From the NCBI GenBank assembly GCA_037178675.1, contig JAYMGJ010000097.1, forward strand, positions 1 to 13,407: a stretch of DNA of 13,407 nt, in the 5' to 3' direction. The notes beneath the pieces were generated by a model, which did not search any database, was not told the DNA's origin, and saw nothing but the letters and a program-made list of their open reading frames with translations. The position numbers were made by a program, and so were the translations under genes. Of the stretch, positions 7,515 through 13,407 are shown one piece after another; within the stretch, counting starts at the first letter, position 1, and each line of letters starts with the position of its first letter. This stretch comes from Scleroderma bovista. Lineage: Eukaryota > Basidiomycota > Agaricomycetes > Boletales > Sclerodermataceae.

Positions 7515-10500
7515 TTAGGCGGACTTGTGCGGACCAGGTTTGCCTGGGTACTTGTGATGGAAATCTTTGACGAGCTCCGACGCATGGTCGAGCTCAGTGG
7601 CAAGGAGCCACGATGTTTCTTCATCTGTACCGGCGTAGCCAGCCCAGCGGACTAAGTAGAGGAGTTGGCAGTGGCGTCTTCTGCGGTCGATCTTGGAGTC
7701 TAGGATTTCTTCAACTTTGTATTCGACTTCTCCATCAACTTCGATCGGAGGTGGCGGAGATTGGACGCGATTGGGAATACTGCTTTGGTGGGAGGTCTCG
7801 AGTTGAGACACGTGGAATACTGGGTGCACGGACTTCATGGTGTCGGGGAGTCGGAGCGTGAAGGAGAGCGATCCAGGTTTGGCTATTATTTCGAAGGGTC
7901 CGAAATTCTTGTCGGAGAGCTTCTTGGATGGGCGTGTAGACCTGAAATACTTTGCTTTCACATAGACTTGATCACCTATCTTGAAATCCAGCGGAGTTGA
8001 TCTTTTCGCATCTGCGGGGCCTTGGTAGCGCTGTTGCGCAAGGGCCATCTCAGAGCGGAGGAACTCATGGAGTTCTTTGAGGTCGGAGGTATATTCTTGA
8101 GCGCGGGAAGAACTGAGGCCCAAGTCGGAGTTGACTGCGATGTCGGGGTGATAGCCTTTATTAGCGAAGAAGGGCGAGACACCAGTGGTTGCGCTAGGGG
8201 AGTTATTAAATGCGAACTCCGCAAGTGGGAGGAGTTCGGCCCAGTTGTCTTGTTGATAATTGCAGTAGATTCGGAGGTACTGCTCGAGTGTTTGGTTCGT
8301 CCGCTCGGTTTGACCATCTCCTTCTGGGTGATAGCCAGAGGTGAAATGTAAGGTCATTCCGAGTGCTTTTCCAAGTGATCGGAAGAAGTGAGAGACGAAC
8401 TCCGAACCTCTGTCGGAGGTGACATGGGTGGGTACTCCGTGTTTGGAAAACACATGCGCGACGAAGAGCTTGGCAAGCTCAGGGGAAGTGATGGTGTCGT
8501 AGGTCGGAATGAATATTCCTTGCTTCGAGAGGCGGTCCACGACAACTAAGATGGAGGTGAATCCATCGGAGGAGGGTAGTTGCTCGATGAAGTCCATGGA
8601 TATGGAATGCCATGGGCGAGCGGGGATCGGAAGTTGTTTTAATAGGCTGTAGGGCCTATGCCTAGGGACCTTAGCACGTCCGCAGGATGTGCAGGAACTT
8701 ACGTAGTCTTTTACGAAGGTGCGGACACCTGGCCAGGTATATTCCCGGCGGACTAGTTCCAAAGTGCGGTTCTGGCCAAAGTGGCCGGAGAGCGGATGGT
8801 CGTGCTTGTAGCGGAGGACTCTGAGGCGGAGGTCGTTGGTGTCCGGCACGTAGATCCTATCATCAAGGCGGAGCAAGCCAGCGGAGTCCGTTGACCACCG
8901 AGAATCGGATGAGTCGGACTTGTGACTGAGCGCGACGGGATCAGAGGGGAGAGCTGCGAGGATGTCTTTGTGGAGTTGTTCCACGTCGACGAGGATGGCA
9001 GCGCGGATTGCCGGAGTGAGGAGAATGGTTGCCCTGAGGGAGGACGCGAGTTGTTCTTGGGTGAACATGGGTCGGAGGTTGTGTGGGTTGACCCGAGCGT
9101 AGTCCCTATCCCCCTCTTTTGGGTAGACGTCCCAGCGTCGAGTGAGGGCATCGGGTTTAGCTCCGAGGCGTCCAGGGCGGAAGCGGATGGCGAGGTTGAA
9201 CTGCGAGAGATACTCCGACCAGTGGGCTTGACGCCGAGTCAAGACCTTGGAGCTGGAGAAATACTCCAAATTCTTGTGGTCAGTGACCACGTCGACCGGA
9301 GTGGCGGAGCCCTCAAGGTAGTGTCGCCAGTGCTTGAAGGCCTCGAAGATGGCCAAAAGCTCCTTGTCATGGGTGTCGTAGTTGAGCTCAGGGGCGGACA
9401 GAGTCCGCGAATAGTATGCGACAGGACGGAGGACCTCGTCGGAGCCAGTGATGGAAAGGATTCCAGCAATGGCGTAGTCCGAAGCATCGGTCTCCACAGT
9501 CAGCGGAGCGTCAGGGACCCAGTGGGTAAGGATAGGAGCGGAGGTGAAGGCCTTCTTCAGGAGGTTAAAGGCGGAGCGACAGTCCTCACCAAAATTCCAA
9601 GGAATGTTTTTGCGGGTAAGCCGCGTGAGAGGTACGACGATGTCGGAGTAGTTGAAGATGAAACGACGGTAGAAATTTGCAAAACCGAGGAAGGACTGGA
9701 TGTCCTTCACCTTGCGGGGTTCTGGCCAGTCGGAGATGGCTTTGACTTTGTCGGCGGACATGGAAAGGCCATCGGGGGAGAGGCAGAAGCCCAGGTATTC
9801 GGTGGAGGTGGTATGGAATTCGCACTTCTCTGGCTTAGCAAAGAGATTATGCTTGCGGAGGCGTCGGAGGACTTCGCGGACATGCTGTTGATGCGATTCG
9901 ATGTCTTCGGAGTAGATAAGGATGTCGTCTAGGTAGACGACAACACAGACATCAAGCATGTTGGAGAGAATGCTGTTAACAAATCGCTGGAAAGCCGCGG
10001 GAGCATTGGTCAAGCCGAAAGGCATGACATTCCACTCGAAGGAACCATACCGCGTGCGAAACGCGGTCTTCCATTCATCCCCTTCAGCGATGCGGACCAA
10101 GTGATACGCGTGGCGGAGATCGATCTTTGAGTAGATCTTTGCCTTGCTGGGGGAATCGAGGAGGTCGGAGATGAGAGGGAGTGGGTAGCGGTCTTTCTTT
10201 GATATTTTGTTCAGTCCTCTGTAGTCGACGCAGAGGCGGAGTGATCCATCCTTTTTGCGTACGAACAGGACAGGAGCTCCATGAGCGGAGGTCGACTGTC
10301 GAATGAAGCCGTAGGAGAGGTGCTCGTCGATGAATGTGCGGAGCACCCCTAATTCAGTCTGTGAAAGGGAGTACACAGTGCCCAGTGGAGGACTAGCGCC
10401 TTCCTCCAAATCGATTCGGAGATCATACTCGCGATGCGGAGCGAGCGTGGTAGCTTTTGCCTTGCTGAAGACGTCAGCGAAGTCATGGTAGACTTCTGGC

Positions 10501-10661
10501 ACAGCGGAGAGATTGGGAGAATCGACAGGAGTGGCAGCGGAGGCTGAGCGGAGCTTCGCTTCTTCTGGGCGGATGTACAGCGTGAAGTTGGTAGATCCCG
10601 TGAGTTTGCAAGCGCGCACGAATGCAGCAGCGCCTATCAGCGAAACGTAGGGGGCGGTCAA
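7515..10661 (-). CDS. pol: Element A pol: reverse transcriptase, RNase H, integrase, chromodomain
   Basis: 1048 codons follow an in-frame TAG that separates them from the protease. The first codon is TTG and no suitable ATG is nearby, so translation must come from upstream. Numbered from that codon: RT (~115-295) with D181 in KIDLRHAYH and the YLDD box at 243-246; RNase H (~385-510) with D392, E434, D461 and D504; integrase zinc domain H620, H627, C657, C660; integrase core D690, D750, E786, a D,D-35-E arrangement; GPF/HPVFHVSQL linker near 920-955; chromodomain ~978-1040 with VRWAGY and ETSW. It copies the RNA into DNA, degrades the template and inserts the copy, with the chromodomain likely reading methylated histone H3. 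Every catalytic residue I looked for is present. The stop TAG/TAA region lies tail to tail with the + strand gene. Confidence 0.95.
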   Translation of the reverse strand: MTAPYVSLIGAAAFVRACKLTGSTNFTLYIRPEEAKLRSASAATPVDSPNLSAVPEVYHDFADVFSKAKATTLAPHREYDLRIDLEEGASPPLGTVYSLSQTELGVLRTFIDEHLSYGFIRQSTSAHGAPVLFVRKKDGSLRLCVDYRGLNKISKKDRYPLPLISDLLDSPSKAKIYSKIDLRHAYHLVRIAEGDEWKTAFRTRYGSFEWNVMPFGLTNAPAAFQRFVNSILSNMLDVCVVVYLDDILIYSEDIESHQQHVREVLRRLRKHNLFAKPEKCEFHTTSTEYLGFCLSPDGLSMSADKVKAISDWPEPRKVKDIQSFLGFANFYRRFIFNYSDIVVPLTRLTRKNIPWNFGEDCRSAFNLLKKAFTSAPILTHWVPDAPLTVETDASDYAIAGILSITGSDEVLRPVAYYSRTLSAPELNYDTHDKELLAIFEAFKHWRHYLEGSATPVDVVTDHKNLEYFSSSKVLTRRQAHWSEYLSQFNLAIRFRPGRLGAKPDALTRRWDVYPKEGDRDYARVNPHNLRPMFTQEQLASSLRATILLTPAIRAAILVDVEQLHKDILAALPSDPVALSHKSDSSDSRWSTDSAGLLRLDDRIYVPDTNDLRLRVLRYKHDHPLSGHFGQNRTLELVRREYTWPGVRTFVKDYVSSCTSCGRAKVPRHRPYSLLKQLPIPARPWHSISMDFIEQLPSSDGFTSILVVVDRLSKQGIFIPTYDTITSPELAKLFVAHVFSKHGVPTHVTSDRGSEFVSHFFRSLGKALGMTLHFTSGYHPEGDGQTERTNQTLEQYLRIYCNYQQDNWAELLPLAEFAFNNSPSATTGVSPFFANKGYHPDIAVNSDLGLSSSRAQEYTSDLKELHEFLRSEMALAQQRYQGPADAKRSTPLDFKIGDQVYVKAKYFRSTRPSKKLSDKNFGPFEIIAKPGSLSFTLRLPDTMKSVHPVFHVSQLETSHQSSIPNRVQSPPPPIEVDGEVEYKVEEILDSKIDRRRRHCQLLYLVRWAGYAGTDEETSWLLATELDHASELVKDFHHKYPGKPGPHKSA

Positions 10662-10664
10662 CTA
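10662..10664 (-). other. In-frame TAG between protease and reverse transcriptase
   Basis: The codons read CCT TAG TTG ACC. Protease and RT are in the same frame on either side, and the protein pattern continues straight after the stop (TAPYVSLIGAAAF). It is either a nonsense mutation or a read-through point that lowers RT output. Confidence 0.9.
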
Positions 10665-11237
10665 AGGCGAGTCGGAGTCAGAGGGCGGAGATGAGTCCTC
10701 AGGTGGCGGAGCCATGGAGGCAGTCGCAGAGGCGGACTCGACAGAAGGAGGTACCGGGGATGCGGGCATTCGCAGTGTGCCTTTACGGAATTCGATGTGG
10801 CCCAAGACCCAGTCAATCAACGGATTGTAGTGGGTGAGCCAGCTGTGTCCGAGGACCAGCACGCAGGAGGAATCCAGCGGAGTTACGTAGAAAGTTTCGG
10901 AGTTGACTTCGCCTGTGGAGAACTGAATGTTGAGTTTGATGGCTTTGGTAATGAAGGTGCTCGTAGAACCGTCTAGGAGGCGGAGTTCAAGGGGAGTGAT
11001 TGCGTAGGTTTCAAGAGAGTGTTTATTAACAAATTTGCTATCTATGAAACAGTGGCTAGAGCCAGAGTCAACGAGAGCAGAAACAGGAGGAATAACGACA
11101 GTGGACGTAATCGTGACGGAGGGCATAAGGGAGTTGGGATCGGAGAGAGCGGACGCGTTGAGGCGTAACTCCGTAGGTGCACAGTCGGAGTCAACGCAAC
11201 CCCCAGCTTGTGTGGAGTTCTGGGAGCTGCTGTCTAA
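10662..11237 (-). CDS. Element A aspartic protease (made by -1 frameshift from gag)
   Basis: The frame is open from the gag stop region to TAG 10664-10662, 191 codons, and is -1 relative to gag. The active-site motif LVDSGSSHCFID is at about residue 57, followed by LGHSWLTHYNP typical of Ty3/gypsy proteases, then a Ser/Pro-rich linker. Retroviral-type proteases act as dimers, one DSG per subunit, to cut the Gag-Pol precursor. The first ATG of this frame (11126) is 37 codons in and just before the protease fold, so independent initiation there is a possible alternative. The slippery sequence at the gag stop makes frameshifting the better explanation. Confidence 0.85.
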   Translation of the reverse strand, partial: LDSSSQNSTQAGGCVDSDCAPTELRLNASALSDPNSLMPSVTITSTVVIPPVSALVDSGSSHCFIDSKFVNKHSLETYAITPLELRLLDGSTSTFITKAIKLNIQFSTGEVNSETFYVTPLDSSCVLVLGHSWLTHYNPLIDWVLGHIEFRKGTLRMPASPVPPSVESASATASMAPPPEDSSPPSDSDSP

Positions 11238-11243
11238 TTTTTT
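11167..11243 (-). promoter_or_regulatory. Programmed -1 frameshift signal at the gag stop
   Basis: The gag frame reads TCA AAA AAT TAG, containing the heptamer A AAA AAT (11243-11237), a classic X XXY YYZ slippery site directly before the stop. After a 10-nt spacer, CTCCCAG (11226-11220) can pair with CTGGGGG (11206-11200), one G-U pair, with a 13-nt loop. Loop bases AACTCC (11219-11214) can pair with GGAGTT at 11172-11167, forming an H-type pseudoknot. The heptamer and the frame relation are seen directly; the fold is predicted by eye. Confidence 0.7.
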
Positions 11244-12592
11244 GACTCCGCAGCAGCGGGAGTCACGGCCTTGGCAGCGCGGGCCTTGGCCTTAGAGCTC
11301 TTGGAGGTGGACTTTGGACAGTCCCTGGCCATGTGGCCTGGCTGTCCGCAGAACATGCAGAGCTTGTCCTTGATGCGCCGCTGGCGCTCTTCCTCGGTCA
11401 ACTTGCCATCCTTTCCAAGATGGGCAGGGGTTTCGGAGGAGGCGGGTTTGGCGCCGGAGGAGCTCTTCGACTTGTCGGAGCTCTTGTTCTTGTTGTCCTT
11501 CTCCTTGGTTTTACCCTTGGAGTCGGACGAGGCGGAGGAGGTGCCTTTGGAGGCGGAGTTGGACGACGAGGAGGTGGAGGTCTTGCTTTGGCGCGCAACT
11601 TCAGATTTGCGCTCCCAGTACCTGGCGTCGATGGTCTGCGCGAGAGTGCGATAACCATCAAGGGTGCGGGGCTTGCCAACGCGAGAGATTTCGTCCTTGA
11701 TGCAGTCGGGGAGACCGCTGTAGAAAATGTGGCGGAGGGCGCCATCGCCGTAGCCGCGGACTTGGCCAGCGAGGCGGTTGAACTCAACCACGTACTTGTT
11801 GATCTTTTGTCCTTCTTTCATGGACAGGTTGTCCAACTGATGTTCGGCGTCTCCGACGGGATCGTGCGGGCCGAAGTTGGACTTCAGTTCGGAGACGAAC
11901 TGGGCGTAGTTGTCCATCCATAGCGGACGGGCGCGTGGGTTGGCGGAGTTGAGTAGGTCCGGTTCGAACCACTCAAGGGCCATGCCCTTTAGGTAAGACT
12001 GCGCGAAGGTGACCCTTGCGCGGTCGGAGGCGAAAGCCTTGGGGTGATCCTGAAAGTTCAGTTCGCACTGAACAAGGAAAGCGCGGAGTTTGCGCGGATC
12101 GGTTCCGTCGAACGTGTCAGGTTCGCGGACTTTGGTGCGACCAGAAGAGGAGTCGCGGTCGGCAGATGCCGTAGCGACCTTGGTCAGTGCTTGGACCGCT
12201 TGTGCAAACAGCAGCAATGGGTCCGGGGTCGGAGTTGAAGCGGAAGGGGTAGGGGAGTCTGGTAGCGGGATGTCTGGCGGGTTGGGGGACGGCGGGTTAC
12301 TACCTCCGCCATCACCGCCATCATTACCAGGGTAGCCGTCGCCGTAGATGTCCAAGACGTTGTCGAAACGACGTGTGGAGTAAACTCCAGAGTCGTTGGG
12401 GCGGCGGGCAGCAGGGGTCGGAGTAGTTGGGTCGGGGGCGGGGCCCCCAGGCGGAGTATTGTGATTGGAGAAGGAGAGGAACTCTCCTTCGACCAAATCG
12501 TTGCGGGAAGTAGGGGGCGCATTGAGCGCCTCTTGGCGCTCTTCGAGCGCACGAGACTGAGCACGGGTAGTGATTATTGATCGACTAGTCAT
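11234..12592 (-). CDS. gag: Element A Gag polyprotein
   Basis: 452 codons from ATG 12592 (AACCATGAC, good context), 46 nt inside the 5' LTR. The N-terminal ~150 residues are Pro/Ser/Asp-rich. Residues ~157-330 (VREPDTFDGTDPRKLRAF..., ALEWFEPDLL, ...YVVEFNRLAGQV) match the Retrotrans_gag capsid region, and there is one CCHC zinc knuckle, CMFCGQPGHMARDC, at about 412-425, used for RNA binding. Ser/Lys-rich segments flank the knuckle. It forms the cytoplasmic particle in which reverse transcription takes place. The reading frame is intact, and the stop overlaps the frameshift signal leading to the protease. Confidence 0.93.
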   Translation of the reverse strand: MTSRSIITTRAQSRALEERQEALNAPPTSRNDLVEGEFLSFSNHNTPPGGPAPDPTTPTPAARRPNDSGVYSTRRFDNVLDIYGDGYPGNDGGDGGGSNPPSPNPPDIPLPDSPTPSASTPTPDPLLLFAQAVQALTKVATASADRDSSSGRTKVREPDTFDGTDPRKLRAFLVQCELNFQDHPKAFASDRARVTFAQSYLKGMALEWFEPDLLNSANPRARPLWMDNYAQFVSELKSNFGPHDPVGDAEHQLDNLSMKEGQKINKYVVEFNRLAGQVRGYGDGALRHIFYSGLPDCIKDEISRVGKPRTLDGYRTLAQTIDARYWERKSEVARQSKTSTSSSSNSASKGTSSASSDSKGKTKEKDNKNKSSDKSKSSSGAKPASSETPAHLGKDGKLTEEERQRRIKDKLCMFCGQPGHMARDCPKSTSKSSKAKARAAKAVTPAAAESKN

Positions 12593-12625
12593 GGTTGAGA
12601 AGTAATTAGCAGGTGTGCAAGAGTG

Positions 12626-12636
12626 AGTTCGAATAT
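12626..12636 (-). promoter_or_regulatory. Primer-binding site, apparently for self-priming
   Basis: Two bases inside the 5' LTR end (after GT), the minus strand reads ATATTCGAACT. Its exact reverse complement, AGTTCGAATAT, lies in the LTR at 12897-12887, about 35 nt downstream of the TATA box. No TGG, which would pair with a tRNA CCA end, is present at the usual place. The eleven-base match at the likely mRNA start resembles the Tf1 self-priming mechanism. The TTCGAA core is itself palindromic, which weakens the case slightly. Confidence 0.65.
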
Positions 12637-12886
12637 ACTGTTAGAACCGTTTCCTCCAACGAACTCCGACGCAAGCGGAGTTAAGTACGAAGGGTTGTCG
12701 ACGACAGGCGGAGGAGATGCGGAAGGGTTTGAGGACTTGGCTTCAGCGTATGTGCTGCACCCTTGCGATACCTGCGTCCTTGTATTTCGGAGGACTAAGG
12801 GACAGAGAGACGGAGGTCCGACGAAGGTCGGAGTTGCCAGAAGGCAGAGGAGAACAGAGGAGAGTTCGCGGGAGGTATTCAAGCTG

Positions 12887-12897
12887 ATATTCGAACT
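12887..12897 (-). promoter_or_regulatory. Predicted mRNA 5' end of element A
   Basis: AGTTCGAATAT is preceded by CCCTC and lies at TATA +35. It is complementary to the primer site at 12636-12626. The position is inferred from the TATA distance and the complementarity, not from transcript data. Confidence 0.5.
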
Positions 12898-12915
12898 GAG
12901 GGACAATCCCCTCAG
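12896..12915. other. Perfect 7-bp hairpin in the LTR core promoter
   Basis: CTGAGGG and CCCTCAG flank a 6-nt loop between the TATA box and the predicted RNA start. The same hairpin is intact in the other LTR (5672-5691). It could mark the RNA 5' end or act at the DNA level. Confidence 0.6.
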
Positions 12916-12926
12916 CGTGCGGAGTA

Positions 12927-12932
12927 CTTATA
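12927..12932 (-). promoter_or_regulatory. TATA box in the 5' LTR of element A
   Basis: TATAAG on the minus strand within GTATAAGTAC, the same ten bases found in the B LTR. It is placed to drive the gag-pol transcript. Confidence 0.65.
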
Positions 12933-13319
12933 CTTTACATCGGGAATGTACAGTAACCGAGAAGCGCAGGGAAACATAGCGGAGACATAGGTAAGAGTCT
13001 GCGGATGACAAACAGATGAGTAACATACACGGAACGGAGATCAGTGATAAGCGCAACGGATCAAAAGGTTAACGGATCACAGCTATGAGTAATCATATCT
13101 AATCTAAAACGGGAACAAAGGAAACAGGAACAGAGATGGAACGGAAGCATACGATAACCGGAGGCATAGGCGCGGAACTATATACCAAAAGGAGACAGAG
13201 CATCAATAGTCGGAGCGGAGATGGATACATAGCGTCGGAGGTGTGCGATTACGATCGGACTTGAGTTTACAACAGACTAGAGGCCTTGCGGAGTCACGAG
13301 GCGTCACGCGGTCGTGACA

Positions 13320-13324
13320 CCGGT
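13320..13324. repeat. Target-site duplication of element A, right copy (CCGGT)
   Basis: Identical to 5410-5414. Keeping a single copy joins the two parts of B's pol in frame (IPNTIP-D-RIQPPP). Confidence 0.95.
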
Positions 13325-13407
13325 ATGGTGTTGGGTATGGCCGGTTCGAGTTGGGAGACATGGAAGACGGGATGAATGGCGCGCATGGAATCTGGAAGAT
13401 GGAGCGT
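13320..13407 (-). pseudogene. Element B pol resuming after the insertion (window edge)
   Basis: The minus strand reads TLHLPDSMRAIHPVFHVSQLEP and continues to IPNTIP before the insertion. It matches the segment just before the chromodomain in element A (TLRLPDTMKSVHPVFHVSQLE). It continues directly into the fragment at 5414-5153. The remainder of B's pol, its gag and its 5' LTR lie beyond the window. Confidence 0.9.

Larger units (their letters stand above)
5415..13319 (-). mobile_element. Complete Ty3/gypsy chromovirus A (7905 bp)
   Basis: Two 681-bp LTRs with TG...CA ends, a perfect CCGGT target duplication, primer site, gag, protease, RT-RNase H-integrase-chromodomain and polypurine tract are all present in the expected minus-strand order. 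It inserted in the pol gene of relative B. Gag and the RT-to-chromodomain ORF have no internal stops. The exceptions to a clean coding plan are a gag/protease frame change, one TAG between protease and RT, and a frame break in the opposite-strand gene. The chromodomain and apparent self-priming place it near the Tf1/sushi side of the chromoviruses; a tree would be needed to assign a clade. Confidence 0.95.
12639..13319 (-). repeat. 5' LTR of element A (681 bp)
   Basis: Promoter LTR for the gag-pol transcript. In the sense direction U3 would be 13319-12898 and R/U5 12897-12639 if the RNA starts at the self-complementary 11-mer. I count 13 CGGAG on + and one on -, against less than one expected per strand. 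It ends directly at the CCGGT target duplication. Confidence 0.95.

Noticed and set aside
8922..9932. 336-codon ORF on + inside pol
   Set aside because: It is the reverse of intact pol coding sequence (RT/RNase H/integrase), with no recognisable domain; long shadow ORFs are expected in GC-rich coding DNA.
10659..10661. TTG at 10661 as a true pol start codon
   Set aside because: It directly follows an in-frame TAG and has no ATG; the protein pattern continues from the protease, so pol is more likely made from an upstream start.
11333..11923. 196-codon Gly/Val-rich ORF on + over gag
   Set aside because: Low-complexity composition is the complement of gag's Ser/Lys codons; gag is clearly the real gene.
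12626..12638. tRNA-primed primer-binding site
   Set aside because: There is no TGG next to the LTR. The TTCGAA core resembles a tRNA T-arm, but a 3' CCA match is absent.
12589..12979. ORFs of 105 and 118 codons inside the LTR, repeated in the other LTR at 5414-5755
   Set aside because: They are duplicated only because LTRs are duplicated, overlap each other on opposite strands, and show no domain.
1..13407. tRNA, rRNA or CRISPR arrays
   Set aside because: No cloverleaf-like, rRNA-like or regularly spaced repeat structure was recognised on either strand.

Overview
The window looks like transposon-rich DNA from a filamentous basidiomycete, probably an Agaricomycete. The signs are three kinds of mobile element nested in one another, very short spliceosomal introns (47-63 nt, GTATGY/GTACGY donors), Ty3/gypsy chromoviruses with a C-terminal chromodomain, and fungal zinc-cluster (Zn2Cys6-type) cysteine motifs. 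No ordinary host gene is visible. Species cannot be named from the sequence alone.

Layout and order of insertion. (1) Oldest: a PIF/Harbinger-type DNA transposon. Its DDE transposase is a three-exon gene on + (235-1804). A convergent companion gene on - (1978-3176) encodes an acidic, coiled-coil protein, probably the C-terminal part of the usual Myb/SANT-like partner. (2) An LTR retrotransposon 'B', minus orientation, inserted at 3176/3177, four bases upstream of a splice donor in the companion gene. The window shows its 630-bp 3' LTR (3177-3806), a spliced zinc-cluster gene on + (3967-4988) and the last ~86 codons of its pol (5153-5414). (3) Youngest: a complete 7905-bp Ty3/gypsy chromovirus 'A' (5415-13319, minus orientation) inserted in B's pol just before the chromodomain. 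It has 681-bp LTRs and a perfect 5-bp target duplication CCGGT (5410-5414 and 13320-13324). B's pol resumes at 13320 and runs off the window, and joining the flanks at one CCGGT restores its reading frame.

Element A reads right to left: 5' LTR (12639-13319), a primer site 2 nt inside the LTR, gag (11234-12592), a -1 frameshift signal at the gag stop, protease (10662-11237), one in-frame TAG, RT-RNase H-integrase-chromodomain (7515-10661), a convergent + strand gene for a zinc-cluster/coiled-coil protein (6274-7397, one frame break), a polypurine tract and the 3' LTR (5415-6095).

The most interesting signals are these. Both retroelements carry an opposite-strand zinc-cluster gene between pol and the 3' LTR. 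Their LTRs are packed with CGG-containing words (CGGAG in A, CCGGAGT in B), which suggests an element-encoded DNA-binding regulator with sites in its own LTR. An 11-nt stretch at A's predicted mRNA 5' end is complementary to the primer site, as in Tf1-type self-priming. All 11 differences that I count between A's two LTRs are C/T or G/A changes at CpG, a footprint of cytosine methylation. Counts and alignments were made by eye.
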